NCBI GenBank assembly: GCA_030278955.1
Contig: JAOANR010000004.1
Location: 13,876,428-13,940,427, forward strand
Source: Hygrophila difformis
Lineage: Eukaryota; Streptophyta; Magnoliopsida; Lamiales; Acanthaceae
Direction of reading: 5' to 3'
Length of the DNA stretch: 64,000 nt
The position numbers were made by a program, and so were the translations under genes. The notes beneath the pieces were generated by a model. That model saw only the letters and a list, made by a program, of their open reading frames with translations, was not told the DNA's origin and ran no database searches. Shown piece after piece: positions 1 to 11,389 of this stretch (its first letter is position 1; each line of letters opens with the position of its first letter).

Positions 1-36
1 ACAACAAACTCAATCTAAATTTGCAATTAAAATGAA

Positions 37-46
37 TTTGATAAAT
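37..46. repeat. Left target-site duplication of the MULE
   Basis: TTTGATAAAT, identical to 14921-14930. The bases immediately outside differ (A on the left, C on the right), so the duplication is exactly 10 bp. Confidence 0.88.
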
Positions 47-137
47 GGAAAATTGCAGTTTAATACCCCCTTCCAAAAATACTGATAGTGTGATACCCCT
101 ATACTATAATACTTCAATTGAGATACCTCCCCTACAT
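47..137 (+). repeat. Left terminal inverted repeat of the MULE
   Basis: Starts GGAAAATTGCAG. It shares ordered blocks with the reverse complement of 14830-14920, including TACCCCTATACT. It is diverged, as is common in older or degenerate-TIR MULEs; the inner limit is approximate. Confidence 0.75.
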
Positions 138-1291
138 TTTCGAATTTCCTTCAAAATAAATAAGGGTGAAAAGACTACCATGCCCCTGAAGCAAAGAAAG
201 AGTGCAAAAAACGATGGAGGGCAGCGGGGTCTTTCCCACTTTATGTCTTGTCCCATTTCCTCGGTTTTGAAACCGCCGGAAGGAGTTAATTTTCTCTCCA
301 CCCACGTTGGCCACCACCGCAGTTCATAACCGGAGGAGTTAAAGAGGAAGCACAATCGGTCGTTGCCATTCTCCCACCATTTTCGTGCGTTTGTTTTCGG
401 CTTCCATTGGAGAATCGAAGAGGAAGGGAAGAGTTTTGAAGGTTGATCGATTTCGGTTGTTCAAAGGTAAGAAAATCCCACTTGATTCCGAATTAGGTGT
501 TTACATTCCGCGGGCTGAAGGTTTGTTTTGTGGCTTGCGGTGTTGAAGCTAGGTGGTATTTTGAGAATGGGTTTTTGTTAGGGTTTGAAGTTGGTTGTGT
601 GCTTTCAAAGTAGAGAGTTGTTGCAGTTGGTGTGTTTTGAGAAAGGGGTTTTCGTAGAGGGTTTAGGGTTGCTTTGTTGGACTGTTTGCCATTTATTACT
701 AGTAAAGCATGAAAATGTTTGTGTTTGTTGATTGTTTTGCTACGCTTTGGGTAACTTACATGAAACATTTTGTGCGACACCACGATTCACGTCACAATAC
801 ACTTATGTTTGTTGTAGTTTTTGAGATACCACAGAGATTCAAGAACTACACCACTGTTTTGGGGCTGAATTTGTGCAAAATTGGCGAATAGAAATGGATA
901 GGGCTGGTTTTCGGATGGTTTTTGAGATACCGCAGTGTTTGTGGAATACACTACTGTTATTGAACTTGATTTTGTGAATCTTATTGAATTGAATATAGAT
1001 GAGTATGTTTGATTTGGTGTGTGTGTTTCGATAGCAGTGATTCTAGTGAATATTAGAATGTTTTTGGCATGGTTTTGTCCACTCCGTTGAATAGAAAATA
1101 ATAATAATGTTGCATATGGTGTTTTGGGAATTAAGTGTTATATGTGTTTGTGTCAATTTATTTTACCATCAGTGTTTTGAATTACTTGTCCATTGTTCAA
1201 GGAGTGTAGTATCGTTCATTATCTTGTCCAGTACTCCATGTTATGTTCGTCGAAATAGTGATGATTAGTGGATTTGGCAGGCAACGAACGA

Positions 1292-4200
1292 ATGGCACCG
1301 AAAATGAAAGGAGATGTGAAGAAAGAGACGAAGAAGGGAACGAAGAAGGGGGCAGATGGTGTGGCAGATATAACTGCCAGGTGCAGCCTTAACGTGCTGC
1401 ACGATGCCATGGCGGACATTAAGAGTAGAATTACGGAGCAACATAAAAAAAAGCCATATAGATGACGCCTTTCTATCATTTTTCAAAGGTGGAAGCACAA
1501 TATCAAAGCAAGACCAGGCTCCAATCGTTTTTGGAGCGATTCGACGCTGAGAGGTGCGCATTTCAGTTCGGGGAGGGATTTTACTTGCCCTTTAAGTCGT
1601 GGGAATTTTCCGTGGTGTTGGGACTCCAACACACAGGTTTGTACGTGAACCCCGACTGTGAGCAAAAGTCATCCTTCAAGCGCAAGTATTTTGGAAAGAA
1701 AGGCGGACGGCTGAAGAGGGACGATGTCGTCGATTTGATGCAGCAGTTGGCGGGGACGGAACATGATAAAGATTTTGCAAGGGCGTTTGTTCTGGTTGTA
1801 TTTAGTAGTCTTCTATTTCTGACATCCTCCCTGAGACTACCCGAATTTCTTGTCCACCACGTGGACAAACTGCACAAGCTCGATGAATATAGTTGGGGGG
1901 AGGCAGCGTTTGATTTTGTTGTGGATTCAATGAGACGCCGTGCGGAAGGGAAGATATATGTGGACGGATGCACGGCTGGTGTTCTGGTAAGTTCATATTA
2001 GTACTTTAAAACGCGAGGTATGGTGTACCAAAGGGCAACATACATATGCTTGGAAAACACTATACCTACCCTTCCATAATACCATTCTCATTTTTGGGTG
2101 AACTGTAACCACGTGAAAATGTGGTTGTGCAGGGATGGTTCTATGAAAGATTTCCACGAATGGCAGAAGCCATAGCCGAGCCGGTCATCCCGCGATTTCT
2201 TAGGTGGCAGGAGAGATACGGACGTTTGCATGAATGTCGGGCTGATCTCCTCTGATTGAGGGCAAGCGAAGCACGGAAATTTGAGATAACTAGGCGGGAG
2301 AAGAAATTTGTGACCCAGGTGGTGCCCACCCCGGAGGGTTCGTCGGTGATCATGGAGGTTGATGGGCTCGCGGACGAGATACCCCGTAAGAAAAAGACAC
2401 CAAAGCGCCTACTGAAGAAGAAGGTTGTGGAGAAAAAGAAATTCAAGGACGAGAGAGTGGAAATGACTGCGGCGGTAGAGGTACAGTGAACATTTTATTG
2501 AAATTATAGGTGTTTTGGTGAAGTGTTGTCATAGCATCGCTGGTTGGTATGTATTTATGATCACTGTTGTACAATTGGCCTTTTGGTTGCTCTGGTATAT
2601 TATTCATCCACAATGTCGTTGATTGTGTATTCGAGTGTTGTTCATGTGTTTACACTAACACAGGATGAAGCAAGTGGAGAGGACGTACAGGAGATGGGAA
2701 GTGATGAAACGGAAAGCACAGAGATTGGATCAGACAGCGAGAGCGAGGGCAGCGAGCAGGCAGCTCAACACGAGGTTGCTTCAGGTAGCGAGTACGAGGT
2801 GGATGAGTCTGGTCAATCCCAATCAGGCGATGACGAGGTCAGTTCGGTGGCAAGCGAGGACGAGGGTTCGGATGACTCGTACGACATGGCGGTCCGAGGT
2901 CTGACGGCTACCGTAGTGGAAAAGGTATTGTTGTGAATAATTCATTAATCCAATACTGTACCATAAAGTTGCTCAACCTTAATCCCTTGATTACAGTGGC
3001 TCTGCCGGCGAAACGGAAGGCGAGCACCCGCATCTCATCGCCTGCAACTCGCAATGTTAAGCCGCGTGTTAATCGAAAGCTGGATATGAAGTCACCTGTG
3101 GAAAAAATTCAAAAGAAGAAGGTAAGTATAACTATGGTATTATGTCTCAATAGAGTGGTGTATTTTTGCTTTTACTACGGTGCATAGAATAATGGACAGG
3201 ACAAAGCCGATGAGGTGAAGAAGAGCAAAGATATGGAGATCCGAGAGAAGTACGCCGGTAAGAGGGGCTATGCAGGAAGGCTTTCTTTGTCGGAAGCGAA
3301 TCGGGAGACGATTGAGCGGTTCATCGATGCTATAGATGAGAGGTATATTCACTGTTTAGTTTGGTATTACATCTTTACTGGTGTAGTATTGTACACCTTT
3401 GATCTATGGTGCGTTGTTTAATAATCTGTATCCCTTTCCTATACAGCATCAAGTTTGTCTAAAGCCAGGGAATATACGCCGTCGAACCATCGGGTGTGGT
3501 ACTCCTTCTGTTCAACGACGCTGTGTGCAATGACTTAGTGGGTTGTTGGGCCGCGTATTTGTGTGGTCAAAGTTATCGGGTTGCATATGATGTTCAGACA
3601 AGGGTGGCATTCCTTAGCCCGTACGCGATGGTACGATTTGACTTTAATAAATAACTTGTACCATTTCTGGCATCATTGAATTTGTTAACCTATAGTTGTT
3701 TCGTTCGGCAAGCAGTCGAATATTCTACAGCTGATGAGCGATGCCTCTAAAAAGGCTACCCTAACTGGAAGGCAGTATGACAAACTTTGGATGGATATGT
3801 TGCTACCGGGAAAGAGAGAATTCGATGTGATGGACAAGGGGTTTGAGGCGGGGTAGGATTATGTTTTGGTGCCCGTGACCTTCTCGTTCCATTTGTTTCT
3901 CATTGTGTTGGACTTGAATGCGAAGGAGGTCGTGGTATACAATTCAATGTGGGCTCAGCGATATAACATGGCAATACTCAGAGTGGTCAGTATAGTGCAT
4001 TTTCACATTGTCTGTAGTGTTTGTGCATTTTCACACAATCCTATAGTATAGTGCATTTTCACACTGTCTGTAGTGTTTGTGTTTTGAAGCTATGGTGTTT
4101 TATTGTATGCATAGGCAAATTTCTTGCGGTGGTATTTCATCCAAAGGCATGATTTCGATTTCGATCCTCACATTGTGAATCAGAAGACATGTAGGCAGCA

Positions 4201-5149
4201 GTCGGAGACCTCAGTTGACTGTGGCGTACATGTTATGTGGTGGATGGAGGCTTTTGTGCACGATACCAAGGCTTTCTGGGATACGGAGGCCACTGCCGAT
4301 ATTAAAGTATATCGTTCTCGGGTGGCACTCCAATTGCTTGTTGACGGGAACCGAACTGCTGAGGAGGGGGTGAAAGATGTTGACCATGCCACGGAGAAAG
4401 AGACGGTGAAGGAGAAGGAGAATGAGGCGGCCCAAATGACGGACCACGCGGTCGAGAAGGGAATAGAGAAGGAGGCAGCACCAGTGACGTACCATGCGGC
4501 CGAGAAGGGGACAGAGAAGGAGGCAGCACCAGTGACGGACGAGAAGGGGACAGAGAAGGAGGCAGCACCAGTAACGGATCAGGCGGCCGACAAGGGGACG
4601 GAGAAGGAGGCAGCACCAGTGACGGATCAGGCAGCCGAGGGGACGGGAAATGCTGCAGATACTGTTGATACCATTGTTGATGGGACCAACACCAACCTTA
4701 CACTGATGGCTGATACTGCCCTTAGCAATCCGGACACCACCCCCCTTCAGGCGGCTGCCCCGAGCACTTCGCACGTTGATCCACCCCCAGTCAACACGGC
4801 TGCACCCACCGCTTCACATGTCATTGATCCGGTCCCAGTGCATAGTGCTGTCCCCACCCCGGACATCCTCATTCACCCCGATACGCTCCAAGTGCATGCT
4901 CTGGTCCCTCTCCGCATTGTCGACACATCAGCCGTACTTGGTTTGCCAGTTAACCAAAAAAATCCCACTGTTACCCTTGATCCCATTGCTCCAGTGACAT
5001 TGTCTGGTGCTCCTCCCGTATGTACTGATGTGCAAAGTGCAGTGCATGGTGGTGCCCCCTCTGACAAGTCTGGTGTTTCTGCTCCCTCTGCCGATATTCC
5101 ACGTCCAATGGACATTGATGCTGACAACGTGGCTGACCCCATGACTTGA
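1292..5149 (+). pseudogene. Ulp1/SENP-like cysteine protease gene of the MULE (disrupted)
   Basis: Plant transposon gene of the Ulp1 (C48, SUMO-protease-like) type. GT-AG sites suggest eight coding exons: 1292-1986, 2133-2480, 2664-2924, 2997-3121, 3200-3342, 3447-3630, 3696-3985 and 4115-5149. A possible 5'-UTR acceptor TTGGCAG lies just before the ATG. The N-terminal part (from 1462) is the conserved plant mobile-domain-like region (FGEGFYLPFKSWEFSVVLGL). An acidic and then basic linker follows, then the protease region with His in SFHLFLIVLDLN and Cys in SVDCGVHVMWWMEAFV; the usual acidic residue appears as Asn (VVVYNSM). The C-terminus has lysine/glutamate-rich tandem repeats. Disruptions: a frame change at 1462-1465, TGA at 2253, TAA at 3460 and TAG at 3854. 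The phase of the exon 3/4 junction does not fit well. Family assignment is confident; exon borders are moderate. Confidence 0.82.
4441..4645 (+). repeat. In-frame tandem repeats in the Ulp1-like gene tail
   Basis: Four to five copies of a unit of about 33-51 bp encode variants of EKGTEKEAAPVTDQAA. Units differ by loss of small in-frame blocks (for example, one lacks the HAA segment), so the repeat expanded while the frame was kept. Confidence 0.75.
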
Positions 5150-5482
5150 ACTGCTATGATGTTTCTACTTTTGGATTTGTTGTTGGTTTGAGATGGAGTT
5201 TAACTGTTATGGATGCTGCAGGATTGTCGTGTTTGGTTGTTTGGTCGTTTATCGTATTTAGTTTTATCTGGTACTAATGGGATATGTACTAATTGATATT
5301 TCACCATTTTGCCTTAATCTTATAGGATAATTGGTCGTTCTATGACATGTTTACCAATGTTCATGTATACGCAAACCGTTAGTGGCATAAATACCGACGT
5401 CATGAACGAATGTATACCACTGTTCGAATGCTTCAATACTAAAGTTATATGGAAACAAAAAGTGTGCGAACAATCCGACAAT

Positions 5483-6001
5483 TCATTTGGCCATTACATG
5501 AATTACCCACGCGAATACAAGCACAACACAACAAATTTTCCAATACATTTTCCCACCACCAGCTTCAAGGGCGGCGTGCATTTCACCACCACCACCTTCG
5601 TTGGTGGCGTGCATTTCACCACCATCACCTTCGTTGGTGGCGTGCAGCGGGCTTATTCCTTCTATAACCGAGCCGGTTGACATATGCACACCACGACTTG
5701 GATCTACGGAGTTCGTTTGCATGTCGTCTTGTGTGGGATCGTGTATATTCTCAATAGGTACAAAATGCGCACTGATTGGTGTGACCCAACCTACAAATAC
5801 GCGCCATTCGTGGCGAAGGCAAGAGTAGTACAACCTACCCTCATTCCCATTTACCGTTGAGTCGAAAACGCGAATGTCAGCCCTGTGACCGCATCCACAC
5901 CGTATGCCGCGCGGAAACCGTAAATCCATAGTATCTAGTGTGTGTCGATCGGCCGCCACTCTTCCAGCTGTCTTTTGAGAATTCCTGCCGCTATAATCCA
6001 T
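5483..6001 (-). CDS. Small GRF-like zinc-finger protein with C-terminal membrane segment
   Basis: A 172-aa ORF, convergent with the Ulp1-like gene (334 bp apart). Residues ~35-72 resemble the GRF zinc finger: RCGCGHRADIR, then NGNEGRLYYSC, then VFVGW. The fourth zinc ligand expected before the final hydrophobic stretch is not a Cys, so metal binding is uncertain. Residues ~110-150 hold about three copies of an 11-residue repeat (HATNEGGGGEM), from 33-bp tandem repeats at 5570-5650. The last 21 residues form a hydrophobic segment (WKICCVVLVFAWVIHV) followed by a short basic tail. GRF finger plus C-terminal membrane anchor is a layout known from small plant proteins. The ATG at 6001 was chosen because a plausible acceptor (CCTTTAG) lies just upstream. 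Its role in the transposon is unknown. Confidence 0.6.
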   Translation of the reverse strand: MDYSGRNSQKTAGRVAADRHTLDTMDLRFPRGIRCGCGHRADIRVFDSTVNGNEGRLYYSCLRHEWRVFVGWVTPISAHFVPIENIHDPTQDDMQTNSVDPSRGVHMSTGSVIEGISPLHATNEGDGGEMHATNEGGGGEMHAALEAGGGKMYWKICCVVLVFAWVIHVMAK

Positions 6002-6404
6002 CGCTTCTGGATTTAGATTGCTAAAGGCAAAAAAATAATAATAATAATAGAGTGTTAGAAAGGGGGATTGATAATGGCCAAAATTGTCCATTATTTCCAA
6101 TCCATTTCCGTGTCTGAGACGGACATTTTGATCGTGATTCCATCTTATTTCAATAAGAAAGCAGTTGAATTTGACAGATTAATGCGAGTTTGTAAAAACA
6201 TTGAGCCGGTAATAAAAAGACACAAAACATGCAATTTTTAATTGTATTTGTGTTAGAAAAATCCAAAAACATGAAAAAAGGAAAAAGAAAAGAAAAAGGA
6301 ATGAAAAGATGGGCAAAAGAATAATATAGCCCACAAAAATCCAAAAAGATGGGAAAAAGATTGAAAATCCCACAACTGAAATTTGGTTAAGTGTTGAAGC
6401 ACAA

Positions 6405-6812
6405 TTCGAATTGTGCAATTCGAGTTAATTCGAATTGCTGAAGAGAACAAGAAATGGTTAAGTGTTGGAAAGGGAAGCAGAAGAGCTAATTCGAATTACT
6501 ATGGCCAATTCGAGTTAATTCGAATTGACTTGAATAATTCGAATTAGGCAATGAAGAGAAGGAACCCAAGGGCAAGAAGAAGGAGTGCAATTCGAATTGT
6601 CCAATTCGAATTAATTCGAATTGGCACAAACAATTCGAATTGCCAACAAATGCAGGGGAGCCAAGTAGAAGCTATCCAGCAGTTCGAGAAAACCAATTCG
6701 AATTCTTCACAATAATTCGAATTGGTGATTGAAGACCACAACCCCAACTCAAGAAAAAGATCTCACAGTTCGAATTAATTCGAATTGATTGAATTAATTC
6801 GAACTTCACTCA
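6405..6812. repeat. AATTCGAATT palindrome array, upstream block
   Basis: Five clusters of TTCGAA-centred palindromes. The commonest arrangement is AATTCGAATT, a few bases, AATTCGAATTAATTCGAATT, a spacer of 6-10 bases, AATTCGAATTG. Some units carry AATTCGAGTT variants. The block ends about 55 bp before the TATA box at 6868. Confidence 0.9.
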
Positions 6813-6867
6813 TTGAAGCTGTGGAGCATGAGCACAACATTGGTGGGCCTAGGGTTTCGAAGTTGTC

Positions 6868-6874
6868 TATAAAA
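6868..6874 (+). promoter_or_regulatory. TATA box of the LTR-like insert
   Basis: TATAAAA in the context GTCTATAAAAACTGACC, directly downstream of the palindrome block. A start about 30 bp downstream is inferred. Confidence 0.5.
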
Positions 6875-7744
6875 ACTGACCTCTCTCAACACAAGAAACA
6901 TCCTTAGATCAAGAATTTTGCCAAAAAGCAGCTTGGGACAAAAAGAACAGCAGGAGGTTCCGCACCCCTTAAGGGTTAGGTAGGTAGTTTAGTATAGTTT
7001 AGTTTATTTTCCTTGCAAGTAATCTAATCTTTACATGCTTTGATCTTAGTTTAGTGTAGAAGCAGTTTGTGTAACCCTTAGAGTAGCCATTTCCAGAATT
7101 TTTACAAGCTTTCTAGTTAGAATAAACCCTACCTTCAAGTTAATGATGGTTTTGGGTTCTTTATTTTGCTTTCAAAGTGTCAATACAAGAAAAATTTCCA
7201 GAAATGGTGTTATTCATGTGTTTTGGCATTCTTTAATGCTTTCTTTAGAAATAAATGCTTAGCATGTTTGTTTGTTTCAACTAGGTTACATTTATTATGT
7301 CCTAATTGACATTCAAACTTAATAAATGCATGTTTGGTGGGTAGTTAGCTTGATTTTGTGCCTTAGAGCTTCAAATAAGTGTTCTTAGGTTTTAGATGTT
7401 TTTAGGTTTGTTAGTATTTATCTTTATGCCTTATTTTTTCCTGCCTTGTTTTCATTTTTATGCTGCCTTAGATAACATAGGTGTTCTTAGCTTTATTCAT
7501 GCAGTTCTTGATTTTCTAGATGTTTTAGGTTCTTTGATCTTTGATCCTTTGTTTGTAGAAGTAGGGTTTAAATCTTGCCAATACCCACTGGACATGTGTT
7601 TGTTTATTACTTGAAAATCTCACTAGGGTGGCTGTGAAGTGAAATTGATGTGAGATGAGGGATTTGGTAAATCTAAACCCATCATTAACCGCACAGTGTT
7701 CACCTAACCCATACTTGTGAGAACAAAAAATTTGTTGTTGTTCG

Positions 7745-8212
7745 AAAATGTGTAATTCGAATTGAGGCATTCGAATTATCTCGAATTGCCTAAGAAATTC
7801 GAATTGCACAACCAAAAATTTCTTCATGAGGTTTCCAACCAATTCGAATTCTCTAATTCGAATTAATTCGAATTGGTTCACACAATTCGAATTGGCATGT
7901 GAAACCACATTGTATTGCATACCACCCATTCATGCCTTAGTTTATTTTCCATCTCTTACCAATTCGAATTGTGCAATTCGAATTAATTCGAATTGCTGAA
8001 CAATTCGAATTCACCCTCCTCTTGAGGTATATGCCTTAGTCAATTTTGAGCAATGAAAGGACTTCACCAATTCGAATTAATTCGAATTGCTCAACAATTC
8101 GAATTAGATGATGTCTCATTTCTTTGCAAAGATTAATTGGGTAAGATCATACTTCATTCTTCATGCATTCTCAATTCGAATTACACCAATAATTCGAATT
8201 GAACTATCCTTC
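7745..8212. repeat. AATTCGAATT palindrome array, downstream block
   Basis: Five further clusters of the same palindrome (starting near 7751, 7839, 7959, 8069 and 8170), again with the AATTCGAATTAATTCGAATT core and a trailing single AATTCGAATT. They are separated from the first block by about 900 bp of T-rich sequence. Confidence 0.9.
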
Positions 8213-9863
8213 TCTTTTGAAAATTCCAAAAACATTTTTCTTTCATGATTTGTGTAAGTTGCATGGATGCATCGAGCCTCGGCCCAGTTCATCTGATTTC
8301 TATCCATTACACATTTCAACCCACTAGTGTCTACTTATTGTGTGCTTAACATCCACACAATACCAAAAATATTTTCTTACTTTCATGTTTTCTCCTTCAT
8401 TGTGTGTATGAACGGATAATGAGAAACACCACAGATTAATGTTGGTGAAAGGTCCCTTCATAGGGATATCGACTAACCCGTCTTCTGTGTGTCAACAGTT
8501 ATGACTAATTCATATTCCACTAGGGGTTGATTTTGAGAGCTTAGAAGCAGAGTCAGCGATTAGGTCTCATCTAGACCGAAAGGATCTGTGTTTTAATTGA
8601 GAGTTTAGTACCTGTCTAGGGAATGATTTTCAAATATCCATTTGCTCCTCGAAATTGCTGTGTGTTGGAAATCTGATATTAGATATAGCATTAAGTCACT
8701 ATCCACTTGGGTGTAGATGAGATGTGATAAATAATATTGGAGGAACAACATATAGGCCTTGGTGAATTTCTAAGGTAAGGTCGAGTATTCCTTCGACTAC
8801 TATCTTCTTCTGCCAAAGTCTAGAATTGAGTCTTGAGTGAGTACATCCGGAATAGGTTCATTTATGGATCTGTTTCATTTAGTTTGTATCTCATAACTAC
8901 CCAGATGTTGTAAGCCCTGTGGCTTATTGATATCTTGGGGGTTCTTGATCTGCATCTGGTCACCAAGACCAGGGGCTCTTTTATACTAACGGAAAGAGAC
9001 GTTTTTAACGATTCCGAGTGATAGATTTAAATGCTTTCTTTACAGCATTCTTTACTGCTTTCCTTTAAATGCTTTCATAGAGGTCACTCGGAGGAATTAG
9101 GGGCTGTCCATCTGTTAAAAGGTTTGAGAGTTATGGAATGGTTTGAGTCTTGATTTGAAACTTTGGGTGTGACATGGGGGAATGATAGGAGTACTTGGCA
9201 TGTCAACTAATGATATGTTAGGTGTTGCTTATCCACCACAGATACATAATGTAACTTCACAAGGCCTGAAGGGAGTTATAAGTCTGTGGTATCTTAGATA
9301 TTGTTGTCTTAAGAGCATGTAAATTCTCACCGTAAGTACCTGTCTGTTAAAGGGAACATGGTGTAGAAAGCATGAGAGTTAGCTAACTAGAGGATTATCC
9401 CAAGCTAAGATCTGTGTAACAAAATGGAAGTTTAATTGTGTTTCATCGGAATCTTGTCCAATCTTTATTATTTCCTCCCTGTCCCTTCTGTCATATTTTA
9501 AATTTGCTTTCTAAATAGTGTAGCGTAGTTTTACATGCTTTCGTAGTATAGATTTAATTGCTTTCCTCAATCTAGTTTACCATGCTTTGTAGAATAATTT
9601 TTACTGCTTTGATTTAATTATGTCAAATAGTTGTTAGAAACCCTTGCAAAACTTAAATCGAGTAACCGAGTGGAAAATCTTAGTAAACGACGTGGGTCCT
9701 GCTTCCATCGCACATCCTCCAGTGAACGATCCGGTACTTACTATAAATTACTGCAATTTTTGACTCCGTGCGTTTTCGGGATGCACAGTTTCTTGACACG
9801 AGTAAATAAAAACACAATATTTTAGAAAATACTCATGTAGTGGGAAGATGTTCAAAAGTTTCA

Positions 9864-10136
9864 TGGCGCTATTACCAGGGATCATAACTTGGGAGCGCCA
9901 TGAAATTGGAAATTGTATTTAGACGGTTCTTCACCCCCCCCCCCCCCCCCCGGCAGCGCAATGAAACTCGTCAAAAGTTTCATGGCACCGTTGCCGGGGA
10001 GGATGCAGCGCAGTTGTAATAAATAATACTTTATTAAGTATTGAACACTGGTGTCTGGTAAGATTGAAATGTTTACCCCGGCAGGTATCTTCTTGACATG
10101 AAATTAAGAGAAGCATCATGGTGCAGATACCAGGGG
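9864..10136 (+). other. Three tRNA-Asp primer-binding-site-like sequences
   Basis: TGGCGCTATTACCAGGGA (9864), TGGCACCGTTGCCGGGGA (9983) and TGGTGCAGATACCAGGGG (10119) resemble TGGCGCCGTTGCCGGGGA, the complement of the plant tRNA-Asp 3' end used by many Ty3/gypsy elements; the second has one mismatch. The first two follow AAAAGTTTCA. A run of 18 C at 9934-9951 lies between the first two. Confidence 0.5.
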
Positions 10137-10759
10137 CTTTCAGGGTGACAGACTGAAGGTCAATTCCGGTTGCACCGTGATATTTGTCAAAAGTTTCATG
10201 ACGGGAAGGACCATAGCGCCGCTTGAAATCAAAAGACCCCACATGAGTAATAAAAAAAGGGAAATCATAACATATCCTTAAACCCCTTCCCTACATCATA
10301 ACTCTTTTCATTTAATAAATCCACACCTGATATTTCAGAAAATTACTCGTGTTAATGAAACTCGTCAAAAGTTTCAGGGATGCTGTGAAAATTATGGTGG
10401 ATGGATAGAAGCAAATAGAGATTGGAGGCTTTGGAGACCGGTCATGAGGGGTCAAAATTGGGAAGTGTGAGAATGACATAAAGTTACTTTTCAGAGATTC
10501 TTCTCTGCACTTGGCAGATTTCCTGCAAGAAATGAAGTCATGAATTGATGGTTGGTGGTGCCATCTTTACTATTGAGGGGAAATCCATGAAACAATACCG
10601 TCCTTTCATTTGGTACCAACCATTCCTTATGATAGCACCATACATGACGAATAGGAATATTATTCTGATTGTTACTGATTTGTTGTGATCCGAACTATAT
10701 TTGTTTGTTCATAATCTACCCTTGATCACGAACAAGCTTCATTAACACATTCCCCCAAC

Positions 10760-11072
10760 CCTATGTGCCACAAATGTGCATCCAAATGTTATGTGAGTAA
10801 GGTTCAAACATAATGGTGCTATCTCCAAGCAGAGGAGTACAACATAAGAACAATGTCCAGTGTAGTCCATGTCCTTGTGTGGTGTGTTGTTGGGTAACCA
10901 CACAATCCTATGTACTAAGTTGTTGATTTGAGATCGTTAATGGCATCCAAACACTTTAATTTACACTCATAACGAATCCATATGATTGATTATGTTGAAT
11001 GAAGCGCGAACAAGCCTATGTGCCACAAATGTGCATCCAAACATTATGTGAGGAAGGTTCAAACATAATGGT
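10760..11072 (+). repeat. Pair of ~58-bp direct repeats
   Basis: 10760-10817 and 11015-11072 are nearly identical (CCTATGTGCCACAAATGTGC ... AACATAATGGT), about 200 bp apart. Nothing else is recognisable in 10400-11389; it may be the 3' flank of the transposase gene or the remnant of another insert. Confidence 0.7.
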
Positions 11073-11389
11073 ATCACGTATGAAGTTCATGCAGCAACAT
11101 CGAATAAGAAGCCATCCATAATAAATAAGAACCTGCAAAAGTTACTTCTTTGCATTTCCATGGTATCACGTATTGAAACCATCCTTACAAGGATCGTTTC
11201 AAAAACTGAAACCATATACAAAAATACCACCTATCAAGTCAAAGTTGTACCAGACATGTTCCAAAAAAAATATTACATGCCAATATGTGGTATACCACAG
11301 TGTCTGAAACAATCAGCAACAAAGTGACACAACTGTGTCGTGTGGTCAAAAATATAAAAAATGTGTCGGTATGCGTCCTTACAACTGGG

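Larger units (their letters stand above)
6251..9858 (+). mobile_element. LTR-like insert inside the MULE (possible Athila/Tat-type LTR)
   Basis: This stretch separates the GRF-like gene from the transposase. It starts TGTTAGAAAAATCC and contains a palindrome-rich region, a TATA box (6868), T-rich untranslated-like sequence, and finally a sequence like a tRNA-Asp primer-binding site at 9864. The text just before that site (9680-9860) resembles the end of Athila/Tat 5' LTRs. There is no gag or pol and no clear second LTR, and I could not find a target-site duplication, so the limits are tentative. It may be a truncated element or a fused solo LTR. I see no protein-coding gene here. Confidence 0.35.

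Noticed and set aside
4211..4774. Leucine/cysteine-rich ORF antisense to the Ulp1-like gene
   Set aside because: Mirror image of the EKGTEKEAAPVTD repeats; shadow frame.
6150..6450. Phe-rich minus-strand ORFs
   Set aside because: Low-complexity A/T sequence at the start of the LTR-like insert; no coding evidence.
6405..6812. CRISPR-like array
   Set aside because: Plant DNA; irregular short palindromes, no fixed-length spacers, no cas genes.
6405..8212. Heat-shock elements
   Set aside because: HSEs need GAA and TTC with 2-bp spacing; here GAA-TTAA-TTC and abutting TTC-GAA do not fit.
9934..9951. Run of 18 C as a functional element
   Set aside because: A homopolymer of uncertain length, likely prone to sequencing error; no surrounding structure supports a function.
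9864..10000. tRNA gene
   Set aside because: Only the 18-nt 3'-end complement is present; these are primer-binding-site-like sequences.
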